From positions 124,001-188,000 of the forward strand of contig OZ059898.1 in the NCBI GenBank assembly GCA_964057225.1: a stretch of 64,000 bases of DNA, in the 5' to 3' direction. Positions 50,337 to 62,830 of this stretch are shown piece by piece. The notes under the pieces are model-generated. The model was not told the DNA's origin. It saw only the letters and a list, made by a program, of their open reading frames with translations, and searched no databases. Source of the stretch: Auanema rhodensis. Taxonomy: Eukaryota; Nematoda; Chromadorea; Rhabditida; Rhabditidae. Both the position numbers and the translations under genes were made by a program. Within the stretch, counting starts at the first letter, position 1; each line of letters starts with the position of its first letter.

Positions 50337-52798
50337 AGTTCAAGTAAATTTCAAAGTCATGGTTACCATGCACCAATATCAATAAAAATTTGTTTTTAGA
50401 CTAATATGGACATGGGGAATCTAATTTTGAAAACCGCATCTCTTTATCTTTCACGTGAAGCGAGTTACATACCAAGTGCACATCACGTGTACATTTAATT
50501 AGCATAAATTAAAGTTCACGTAAATTTCAAAGTCATGGTTACCATGCACCAATATCAATAAAAATTTGTTTTTAGACTAATATGGACATGGGGAATCTAA
50601 TTTTGAGAACCGCATCTCTTCATCTTTCACGTGAAGCGAGTTACATACCAAGTGCACATCAAGTGTACATTTAATTAGCATAAATTAAAGTTCACGTAAA
50701 TTTCAAAGTCATGGTTACCATGCACCAATATCAATAAAAATTTGTTTTTAGACTAATATGGACATGGGGAATCTAATTTTGAAAACCGCATCTCTTTATC
50801 TTTCACGTGAAGCGAGTTACATACCAAGTGCACATCACGTGTACATTTAATTAGCATAAATTAAAGTTCACGTAAATTTCAAAGTCATGGTTACCATGCA
50901 CCAATATCAATAAAAATTTGTTTTTAGACTAATATGGACATGGGGAATCTAATTTTGAAAACCGCATCTCTTTATCTTTCACGTGAAGCGAGTTACATAC
51001 CAAGTGCACATCACGTGTACATTTAATTAGCATAAATTAAAGTTCACGTAAATTTCAAAGTCATGGTTACCATGCACCAATATCAATAAAAATTTGTTTT
51101 TAGACTAATATGGACATGGGGAATCTAATTTTGAAAACCGCATCTCTTTATCTTTCACGTGAAGCGAGTTACATACCAAGTGCACATCACGTGTACATTT
51201 AATTAGCATAAATTAAAGTTCACGTAAATTTCAAAGTCATGGTTACCATGAACCAATATCAATAAAAATTTGTTTTAAGACTAATATGGACATGGGGAAT
51301 CTAATTTTGAAAACCGCATCTCTTTATCTTTCACGTGAAGCGAGTTATACCAAGTGCACATCACGTGTACATTTAATTAGCATAAATTAAAAATCACGTA
51401 AATTTCAAAGTCATGGTTACCATGCACCAATATCAATAAAAATTTGTTTTTAGACTAATATGGACATGGGGAATCTAATTTTGAAAACCGCATCTCTTTA
51501 TCTTTCACGTGAAGCGAGTTACATACCAAGTGCACATCACGTGTACATTTAATTAGCATAAATTAAAGTTCACGTAAATTTCAAAGTCATGGTTACCATG
51601 AACCAATATCAATAAAAATTTGTTTTTAGACTAATATGGACATGGGGAATCTAATTTTGAAAACCGCATCTCTTTATCTTTCACGTGAAGCGAGTTACAT
51701 ACCAAGTGCACATCACGTGTACATTTAATTAGCATAAATTAAAAATCACGTAAATTTCAAAGTCATGGTTACCATGCACCAATATCAATAAAAATTTGTT
51801 TTTAGACTAATATGGACATGGGGAATCTAATTTTGAAAACCGCATCTCTTTATCTTTCACGTGAAGCGAGTTACATACCAAGTGCACATCACGTGTACAT
51901 TTAATTAGCATAAATTAAAGTTCACGTAAATTTCAAAGTCATGGTTACCATGAACCAATATTAATAAAAATTTGTTTTTAGACTAATATGGACATGGGGA
52001 ATCTAATTTTGAAAACCGCATCTCTTTATCTTTCACGTGAAGCGAGTTACATACCAAGTGCACATCACGTGTACATTTAATTAGCATAAATTAAAAATCA
52101 CGTAAATTTCAAAGTCATGGTTACCATGCACCAATATCAATAAAAATTTGTTTTTAGACTAATATGGACATGGGGAATCTAATTTTGAAAACCGCATCTC
52201 TTTATCTTTCACGTGAAGCGAGTTACATACCAAGTGCACATCACGTGTACATTTAATTAGCATAAATTAAAGTTCACGTAAATTTCAAAGTCATGGTTAC
52301 CATGAACCAATATCAATAAAAATTTGTTTTTAGACTAATATGGACATGGGGAATCTAATTTTGAAAACCGCATCTCTTTATCTTTCACGTGAAGCGAGTT
52401 ACATACCAAGTGCACATCACGTGTACATTTAATTAGCATAAATTAAAGTTCACGTAAATTTCAAAGTCATGGTTACCATGCACCAATATCAATAAAAATT
52501 TGTTTTTAGACTAATATGGACATGGGGAATCTAATTTTGAAAACCGCATCTCTTTATCTTTCACGTGAAGCGAGTTACATACCAAGTGCACATCACGTGT
52601 ACATTTAATTAGCATAAATTAAAGTTCACGTAAATTTCAAAGTCATGGTTACCATGAACCAATATCAATAAAAATTTGTTTTTAGACTAATATGGACATG
52701 GGGAATCTAATTTTGAAAACCGCATCTCTTTATCTTTCACGTGAAGCGAGTTACATACCAAGTGCACATCACGTGTACATTTAATTAGCATAAATTAA
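50337..52798. repeat. Terminal HOR family, copy 1 (14 monomers, 2462 bp), m287-m300
   Basis: It starts with a C7A monomer ('ttcaagtaa', CAC) and then the triple-marked A95G/T109C/C150A CAC monomer. Three CAC follow, then AAC with the 2-bp deletion, then alternating AAATCACG-CAC and AAC monomers (m293-m298, C44T in m296), CAC, AAC. It is 2 bp short because of the deletion in m292. Confidence 0.85.
51347..51348. other. Only indel seen in the array: 2-bp deletion in m292
   Basis: m292 reads 'gagttataccaag' where others read 'gagttacataccaag', so positions 132-133 (CA) are missing and the monomer is 174 bp. It also has a private T61A ('gttttaagac'). The register of every later monomer is shifted by -2. 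It lies 43 bases before the first AAATCACG-type monomer. Confidence 0.93.
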
Positions 52799-55086
52799 AG
52801 TTCAAGTAAATTTCAAAGTCATGGTTACCATGCACCAATATCAATAAAAATTTGTTTTTAGACTAATATGGACATGGGGAATCTAATTTTGAAAACCGCA
52901 TCTCTTTATCTTTCACGTGAAGCGAGTTACATACCAAGTGCACATCACGTGTACATTTAATTAGCATAAATTAAAGTTCACGTAAATTTCAAAGTCATGG
53001 TTACCATGCACCAATATCAATAAAAATTTGTTTTTAGACTAATATGGACATGGGGAATCTAATTTTGAGAACCGCATCTCTTCATCTTTCACGTGAAGCG
53101 AGTTACATACCAAGTGCACATCAAGTGTACATTTAATTAGCATAAATTAAAGTTCACGTAAATTTCAAAGTCATGGTTACCATGCACCAATATCAATAAA
53201 AATTTGTTTTTAGACTAATATGGACATGGGGAATCTAATTTTGAAAACCGCATCTCTTTATCTTTCACGTGAAGCGAGTTACATACCAAGTGCACATCAC
53301 GTGTACATTTAATTAGCATAAATTAAAGTTCACGTAAATTTCAAAGTCATGGTTACCATGCACCAATATCAATAAAAATTTGTTTTTAGACTAATATGGA
53401 CATGGGGAATCTAATTTTGAAAACCGCATCTCTTTATCTTTCACGTGAAGCGAGTTACATACCAAGTGCACATCACGTGTACATTTAATTAGCATAAATT
53501 AAAGTTCACGTAAATTTCAAAGTCATGGTTACCATGCACCAATATCAATAAAAATTTGTTTTTAGACTAATATGGACATGGGGAATCTAATTTTGAAAAC
53601 CGCATCTCTTTATCTTTCACGTGAAGCGAGTTACATACCAAGTGCACATCACGTGTACATTTAATTAGCATAAATTAAAGTTCACGTAAATTTCAAAGTC
53701 ATGGTTACCATGAACCAATATCAATAAAAATTTGTTTTTAGACTGATATGGACATGGGGAATCTAATTTTGAAAACCGCATCTCTTTATCTTTCACGTGA
53801 AGCGAGTTACATACCAAGTGCACATCACGTGTACATTTAATTAGCATAAATTAAAAATCACGTAAATTTCAAAGTCATGGTTACCATGCACCAATATCAA
53901 TAAAAATTTGTTTTTAGACTAATATGGACATGGGGAATCTAATTTTGAAAACCGCATCTCTTTATCTTTCACGTGAAGCGAGTTACATACCAAGTGCACA
54001 TCACGTGTACATTTAATTAGCATAAATTAAAGTTCACGTAAATTTCAAAGTCATGGTTACCATGAACCAATATCAATAAAAATTTGTTTTTAGACTAATA
54101 TGGACATGGGGAATCTAATTTTGAAAACCGCATCTCTTTATCTTTCACGTGAAGCGAGTTACATACCAAGTGCACATAACGTGTACATTTAATTAGCATA
54201 AATTAAAAATCACGTAAATTTCAAAGTCATGGTTACCATGCACCAATATCAATAAAAATTTGTTTTTAGACTAATATGGACATGGGGAATCTAATTTTGA
54301 AAACCGCATCTCTTTATCTTTCACGTGAAGCGAGTTACATACCAAGTGCACATCACGTGTACATTTAATTAGCATAAATTAAAGTTCACGTAAATTTCAA
54401 AGTCATGGTTACCATGAACCAATATTAATAAAAATTTGTTTTTAGACTAATATGGACATGGGGAATCTAATTTTGAAAACCGCATCTCTTTATCTTTCAC
54501 GTGAAGCGAGTTACATACCAAGTGCACATCACGTGTACATTTAATTAGCATAAATTAAAGTTCACGTAAATTTCAAAGTCATGGTTACCATGCACCAATA
54601 TTAATAAAAATTTGTTTTTAGACTAATATGGACATGGGGAATCTAATTTTGAAAACCGCATCTCTTTATCTTTCACGTGAAGCGAGTTACATACCAAGTG
54701 CACATCAAGTGTACATTTAATTAGCATAAATTAAAGTTCACGTAAATTTCAAAGTCATGGTTACCATGAACCAATATCAATAAAAATTTGTTTTTAGACT
54801 AATATGGACATGGGGAATCTAATTTTGAAAACCGCATCTCTTTATCTTTCACGTGAAGCGAGTTACATACCAAGTGCACATCACGTGTACATTTAATTAG
54901 CATAAATTAAAGTTCACGTAAATTTCAAAGTCATGGTTACCATGCACCAATATCAATAAAAATTTGTTTTTAGACTAATATGGACATGGGGAATCTAATT
55001 TTGAAAACCGCATCTCTTTATCTTTCACGTGAAGCGAGTTACATACCAAGTGCACATCACGTGTACATTTAATTAGCATAAATTAA
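52799..55086. repeat. Terminal HOR family, copy 2 (13 monomers, 2288 bp), m301-m313
   Basis: C7A, A95G/T109C/C150A, CAC x3, AAC (A67G at 53745, which creates a spurious 60-codon reverse frame), AAAT, AAC (C148A), AAAT, AAC C44T, CAC with C44T and C150A (m311, hybrid), AAC, CAC. m311 replaces two or more monomers of copy 1 and accounts for the shorter unit. Confidence 0.83.
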
Positions 55087-58000
55087 AGTTCAAGTAAATT
55101 TCAAAGTCATGGTTACCATGCACCAATATCAATAAAAATTTGTTTTTAGACTAATATGGACATGGGGAATCTAATTTTGAAAACCGCATCTCTTTATCTT
55201 TCACGTGAAGCGAGTTACATACCAAGTGCACATCACGTGTACATTTAATTAGCATAAATTAAAGTTCACGTAAATTTCAAAGTCATGGTTACCATGCACC
55301 AATATCAATAAAAATTTGTTTTTAGACTAATATGGACATGGGGAATCTAATTTTGAGAACCGCATCTCTTCATCTTTCACGTGAAGCGAGTTACATACCA
55401 AGTGCACATCAAGTGTACATTTAATTAGCATAAATTAAAGTTCACGTAAATTTCAAAGTCATGGTTACCATGCACCAATATCAATAAAAATTTGTTTTTA
55501 GACTAATATGGACATGGGGAATCTAATTTTGAAAACCGCATCTCTTTATCTTTCACGTGAAGCGAGTTACATACCAAGTGCACATCACGTGTACATTTAA
55601 TTAGCATAAATTAAAGTTCACGTAAATTTCAAAGTCATGGTTACCATGCACCAATATCAATAAAAATTTGTTTTTAGACTAATATGGACATGGGGAATCT
55701 AATTTTGAAAACCGCATCTCTTTATCTTTCACGTGAAGCGAGTTACATACCAAGTGCACATCACGTGTACATTTAATTAGCATAAATTAAAGTTCACGTA
55801 AATTTCAAAGTCATGGTTACCATGCACCAATATCAATAAAAATTTGTTTTTAGACTAATATGGACATGGGGAATCTAATTTTGAAAACCGGATCTCTTTA
55901 TCTTTCACGTGAAGCGAGTTACATACCAAGTGCACATCACGTGTACATTTAATTAGCATAAATTAAAAATCACGTAAATTTCAAAGTCATGGTTACCATG
56001 CACCAATATCAATAAAAATTTGTTTTTAGACTAATATGGACATGGGGAATCTAATTTTGAAAACCGCATCTCTTTATCTTTCACGTGAAGCGAGTTACAT
56101 ACCAAGTGCACATCACGTGTACATTTAATTAGCATAAATTAAAGTTCACGTAAATTTCAAAGTCATGGCTACCATGAACCAATATCAATAAAAATTTGTT
56201 TTTAGACTAATATGGACATGGGGAATCTAATTTTGAAAACCGCATCTCTTTATCTTTCACGTGAAGCGAGTTACATACCAAGTGCACATCACGTGTACAT
56301 TTAATTAGCATAAATTAAAAATCACGTAAATTTCAAAGTCATGGTTACTATGCACCAATATCAATAAAAATTTGTTTTTAGACTAATATGGACATGGGGA
56401 ATCTAATTTTGAAAACCGCATCTCTTTATCTTTCACGTGAAGCGAGTTACATACCAAGTGCACATCACGTGTACATTTAATTAGCATAAATTAAAGTTCA
56501 CGTAAATTTCAAAGTCATGGTTACCATGCACCAATATCAATAAAAATTTGTTTTTAGACTAATATGGACATGGGGAATCTAATTTTGAAAACCGCATCTC
56601 TTTATCTTTCACGTGAAGCGAGTTACATACCAAGTGCACATCACGTGTACATTTAATTAGCATAAATTAAAGTTCACGTAAATTTCAAAGTCATGGTTAC
56701 CATGAACCAATATCAATAAAAATTTGTTTTTAGACTAATATGGACATGGGGAATCTAATTTTGAAAACCGCATCTCTTTATCTTTCACGTGAAGCGAGTT
56801 ACATACCAAGTGCACATCACGTGTACATTTAATTAGCATAAATTAAAGTTCACGTAAATTTCAAAGTCATGGTTACCATGCACCAATATCAATAAAAATT
56901 TGTTTTTAGACTAATATGGACATGGGGAATCTAATTTTGAAAACCGCATCTCTTTATCTTTCACGTGAAGCGAGTTACATACCAAGTGCACATCACGTGT
57001 ACATTTAATTAGCATAAATTAAAGTTCACGTAAATTTCAAAGTCATGGTTACCATGCACCAATATCAATAAAAATTTGTTTTTAGACTAATATGGACATG
57101 GGGAATCTAATTTTGAAAACCGCATCTCTTTATCTTTCACGTGAAGCGAGTTACATACCAAGTGCACATCACGTGTACATTTAATTAGCATAAATTAAAG
57201 TTCACGTAAATTTCAAAGTCATGGTTACCATGAACCAATATCAATAAAAATTTGTTTTTAGACTAATATGGACATGGGGAATCTAATTTTGAAAACCGCA
57301 TCTCTTTATCTTTCACGTGAAGCGAGTTACATACCAAGTGCACATCACGTGTACATTTAATTAGCATAAATTAAAAATCACGTAAATTTCAAAGTCATGG
57401 TTACCATGCACCAATATCAATAAAAATTTGTTTTTAGACTAATATGGACATGGGGAATCTAATTTTGAAAACCGCATCTCTTTATCTTTCACGTGAAGCG
57501 AGTTACATACCAAGTGCACATCACGTGTACATTTAATTAGCATAAATTAAAGTTCACGTAAATTTCAAAGTCATGGTTACCATGAACCAATATCAATAAA
57601 AATTTGTTTTTAGACTAATATGGACATGGGGAATCTAATTTTGAAAACCGCATCTCTTTATCTTTCACGTGAAGCGAGTTACATACCAAGTGCACATCAC
57701 GTGTACATTTAATTAGCATAAATTAAAAATCACGTAAATTTCAAAGTCATGGTTACCATGCACCAATATCAATAAAAATTTGTTTTTAGACTAATATGGA
57801 CATGGGGAATCTAATTTTGAAAACCGCATCTCTTTATCTTTCACGTGAAGCGAGTTACATACCAAGTGCACATCACGTGTACATTTAATTAGCATAAATT
57901 AAAGTTCACGTAAATTTCAAAGTCATGGTTACCATGAACCAATATTAATAAAAATTTGTTTTTAGACTAATATGGACATGGGGAATCTAATTTTGAAAAC

Positions 58001-59310
58001 CGCATCTCTTTATCTTTCACGTGAAGCGAGTTACATACCAAGTGCACATCACGTGTACATTTAATTAGCATAAATTAAAAATCACGTAAATTTCAAAGTC
58101 ATGGTTACCATGCACCAATATCAATAAAAATTTGTTTTTAGACTAATATGGACATGGGGAATCTAATTTTGAAAACCGCATCTCTTTATCTTTCACGTGA
58201 AGCGAGTTACATACCAAGTGCACATCACGTGTACATTTAATTAGCATAAATTAAAGTTCACGTAAATTTCAAAGTCATGGTTACCATGAACCAATATCAA
58301 TAAAAATTTGTTTTTAGACTAATATGGACATGGGGAATCTAATTTTGAAAACCGCATCTCTTTATCTTTCACGTGAAGCGAGTTACATACCAAGTGCACA
58401 TCACGTGTACATTTAATTAGCATAAATTAAAGTTCACGTAAATTTCAAAGTCATGGTTACCATGAACCAATATCAATAAAAATTTGTTTTTAGACTAATA
58501 TGGACATGGGGAATCTAATTTTGAAAACCGCATCTCTTTATCTTTCACGTGAAGCGAGTTACATACCAAGTGCACATCACGTGTACATTTAATTAGCATA
58601 AATTAAAAATCACGTAAATTTCAAAGTCATGGTTACCATGCACCAATATCAATAAAAATTTGTTTTTAGACTAATATGGACATGGGGAATCTAATTTTGA
58701 AAACCGCATCTCTTTATCTTTCACGTGAAGCGAGTTACATACCAAGTGCACATCACGTGTACATTTAATTAGCATAAATTAAAGTTCACGTAAATTTCAA
58801 AGTCATGGTTACCATGAACCAATATTAATAAAAATTTGTTTTTAGACTAATATGGACATGGGGAATCTAATTTTGAAAACCGCATCTCTTTATCTTTCAC
58901 GTGAAGCGAGTTACATACCAAGTGCACATCACGTGTACATTTAATTAGCATAAATTAAAAATCACGTAAATTTCAAAGTCATGGTTACCATGCACCAATA
59001 TCAATAAAAATTTGTTTTTAGACTAATATGGACATGGGGAATCTAATTTTGAAAACCGCATCTCTTTATCTTTCACGTGAAGCGAGTTACATACCAAGTG
59101 CACATCACGTGTACATTTAATTAGCATAAATTAAAGTTCACGTAAATTTCAAAGTCATGGTTACCATGAACCAATATCAATAAAAATTTGTTTTTAGACT
59201 AATATGGACATGGGGAATCTAATTTTGAAAACCGCATCTCTTTATCTTTCACGTGAAGCGAGTTACATACCAAGTGCACATCACGTGTACATTTAATTAG
59301 CATAAATTAA
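55087..59310. repeat. Terminal HOR family, copy 3 (24 monomers, 4224 bp), m314-m337
   Basis: C7A and A95G/T109C/C150A open the unit as before, but the dimeric core is expanded. AAAT monomers occur at m319, 321, 327, 329, 331, 334 and 336. The right part is a tandem 5-mer: 57551-58430 (AAC, AAAT, AAC C44T, AAAT, AAC) repeated at 58431-59310. Private changes are C101G ('accggatc') in m318 and two breaks of the 21-35 dyad in m320 and m321. Confidence 0.82.
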
Positions 59311-60718
59311 AGTTCAAGTAAATTTCAAAGTCATGGTTACCATGCACCAATATCAATAAAAATTTGTTTTTAGACTAATATGGACATGGGGAATCTAATT
59401 TTGAAAACCGCATCTCTTTATCTTTCACGTGAAGCGAGTTACATACCAAGTGCACATCACGTGTACATTTAATTAGCATAAATTAAAGTTCACGTAAATT
59501 TCAAAGTCATGGTTACCATGCACCAATATCAATAAAAATTTGTTTTTAGACTAATATGGACATGGGGAATCTAATTTTGAGAACCGCATCTCTTCATCTT
59601 TCACGTGAAGCGAGTTACATACCAAGTGCACATCAAGTGTACATTTAATTAGCATAAATTAAAGTTCACGTAAATTTCAAAGTCATGGTTACCATGCACC
59701 AATATCAATAAAAATTTGTTTTTAGACTAATATGGACATGGGGAATCTAATTTTGAAAACCGCATCTCTTTATCTTTCACGTGAAGCGAGTTACATACCA
59801 AGTGCACATCACGTGTACATTTAATTAGCATAAATTAAAGTTCACGTAAATTTCAAAGTCATGGTTACCATGAAGCAATATCAATAAAAATTTGTTTTTA
59901 GACTAATATGGACATGGGGAATCTAATTTTGAAAACCGCATCTCTTTATCTTTCACGTGAAGCGAGTTACATACCAAGTGCACATCACGTGTACATTTAA
60001 TTAGCATAAATTAAAGTTCACGTAAATTTCAAAGTCATGGTTACCATGCACCAATATCAATAAAAATTTGTTTTTAGACTAATATGGACATGGGGAATCT
60101 AATTTTGAAAACCGCATCTCTTTATCTTTCACGTGAAGCGAGTTACATACCAAGTGCACATCACGTGTACATTTAATTAGCATAAATTAAAGTTCACGTA
60201 AATTTCAAAGTCATGGTTACCATGCACCAATATCAATAAAAATTTGTTTTTAGACTAATATGGACATGGGGAATCTAATTTTGAAAACCGCATCTCTTTA
60301 TCTTTCACGTGAAGCGAGTTACATACCAAGTGCACATCACGTGTACATTTAATTAGCATAAATTAAAGTTCACGTAAATTTCAAAGTCATGGTTACCATG
60401 AACCAATATCAATAAAAATTTGTTTTTAGACTAATATGGACATGGGGAATCTAATTTTGAAAACCGCATCTCTTTATCTTTCACGTGAAGCGAGTTACAT
60501 ACCAAGTGCACATCACGTGTACATTTAATTAGCATAAATTAAAAATCACGTAAATTTCAAAGTCATGGTTACCATGCACCAATATCAATAAAAATTTGTT
60601 TTTAGACTAATATGGACATGGGGAATCTAATTTTGAAAACCGCATCTCTTTATCTTTCACGTGAAGCGAGTTACATACCAAGTGCACATCACGTGTACAT
60701 TTAATTAGCATAAATTAA
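59311..60718. repeat. Terminal HOR family, start of copy 4, m338-m345
   Basis: C7A CAC, A95G/T109C/C150A CAC, CAC, AAG (m341), CAC, CAC, AAC, AAAT-CAC. The AAG monomer is rare this far right and is found again at m362 in the matching place three monomers after the A95G marker (m359). Confidence 0.78.
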
Positions 60719-61774
60719 AGTTCACGTAAATTTCAAAGTCATGGTTACCATGAACCAATATCAATAAAAATTTGTTTTTAGACTAATATGGACATGGGGA
60801 ATCTAATTTTGAAAACCGCATCTCTTTATCTTTCACGTGAAGCGAGTTACATACCAAGTGCACATCACGTGTACATTTAATTAGCATAAATTAAAAATCA
60901 CGTAAATTTCAAAGTCATGGTTACCATGCACCAATATCAATAAAAATTTGTTTTTAGACTAATATGGACATGGGGAATCTAATTTTGAAAACCGCATCTC
61001 TTTATCTTTCACGTGAAGCGAGTTACATACCAAGTGCACATCACGTGTACATTTAATTAGCATAAATTAAAGTTCACGTAAATTTCAAAGTCATGGTTAC
61101 CATGAACCAATATTAATAAAAATTTGTTTTTAGACTAATATGGACATGGGGAATCTAATTTTGAAAACCGCATCTCTTTATCTTTCACGTGAAGCGAGTT
61201 ACATACCAAGTGCACATCACGTGTACATTTAATTAGCATAAATTAAAAATCACGTAAATTTCAAAGTCATGGTTACCATGCACCAATATCAATAAAAATT
61301 TGTTTTTAGACTAATATGGACATGGGGAATCTAATTTTGAAAACCGCATCTCTTTATCTTTCACGTGAAGCGAGTTACATACCAAGTGCACATCACGTGT
61401 ACATTTAATTAGCATAAATTAAAGTTCACGTAAATTTCAAAGTCATGGTTACCATGCACCAATATCAATAAAAATTTGTTTTTAGACTAATATGGACATG
61501 GGGAATCTAATTTTGAAAACCGCATCTCTTTATCTTTCACGTGAAGCGAGTTACATACCAAGTGCACATCAAGTGTACATTTAATTAGCATAAATTAAAG
61601 TTCACGTAAATTTCAAAGTCATGGTTACCATGAACCAATATCAACAAAAATTTGTTTTTAGACTAATATGGACATGGGGAATCTAATTTTGAAAACCGCA
61701 TCTCTTTATCTTTCACGTGAAGCGAGTTACATACCAAGTGCACATCACGTGTACATTTAATTAGCATAAATTAA
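60719..61774. repeat. 6-mer copy 1 (1056 bp), m346-m351
   Basis: AAC, AAAT-CAC, AAC C44T, AAAT-CAC, CAC C150A, AAC with T47C ('tcaacaaaaa'). The T47C mark is found only here and in the next copy. Confidence 0.87.
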
Positions 61775-62830
61775 AGTTCACGTAAATTTCAAAGTCATGG
61801 TTACCATGAACCAATATCAATAAAAATTTGTTTTTAGACTAATATGGACATGGGGAATCTAATTTTGAAAACCGCATCTCTTTATCTTTCACGTGAAGCG
61901 AGTTACATACCAAGTGCACATCACGTGTACATTTAATTAGCATAAATTAAAAATCACGTAAATTTCAAAGTCATGGTTACCATGCACCAATATCAATAAA
62001 AATTTGTTTTTAGACTAATATGGACATGGGGAATCTAATTTTGAAAACCGCATCTCTTTATCTTTCACGTGAAGCGAGTTACATACCAAGTGCACATCAC
62101 GTGTACATTTAATTAGCATAAATTAAAGTTCACGTAAATTTCAAAGTCATGGTTACCATGAACCAATATTAATAAAAATTTGTTTTTAGACTAATATGGA
62201 CATGGGGAATCTAATTTTGAAAACCGCATCTCTTTATCTTTCACGTGAAGCGAGTTACATACCAAGTGCACATCACGTGTACATTTAATTAGCATAAATT
62301 AAAAATCACGTAAATTTCAAAGTCATGGTTACCATGCACCAATATCAATAAAAATTTGTTTTTAGACTAATATGGACATGGGGAATCTAATTTTGAAAAC
62401 CGCATCTCTTTATCTTTCACGTGAAGCGAGTTACATACCAAGTGCACATCACGTGTACATTTAATTAGCATAAATTAAAGTTCACGTAAATTTCAAAGTC
62501 ATGGTTACCATGCACCAATATCAATAAAAATTTGTTTTTAGACTAATATGGACATGGGGAATCTAATTTTGAAAACCGCATCTCTTTATCTTTCACGTGA
62601 AGCGAGTTACATACCAAGTGCACATCAAGTGTACATTTAATTAGCATAAATTAAAGTTCACGTAAATTTCAAAGTCATGGTTACCATGAACCAATATCAA
62701 CAAAAATTTGTTTTTAGACTAATATGGACATGGGGAATCTAATTTTGAAAACCGCATCTCTTTATCTTTCACGTGAAGCGAGTTACATACCAAGTGCACA
62801 TCACGTGTACATTTAATTAGCATAAATTAA
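61775..62830. repeat. 6-mer copy 2 (1056 bp), m352-m357
   Basis: Direct repeat of m346-m351 with the same C44T, C150A and T47C markers in the same order. No difference seen. Confidence 0.87.

Noticed and set aside
53665-53847. Second reverse-strand 60-codon ORF, nearly identical to the first
   Set aside because: Same monomer frame, opened by a different single change (A67G at 53745, TAG to CAG). The similarity of the two products comes from the repeat itself and is not evidence of a conserved protein.
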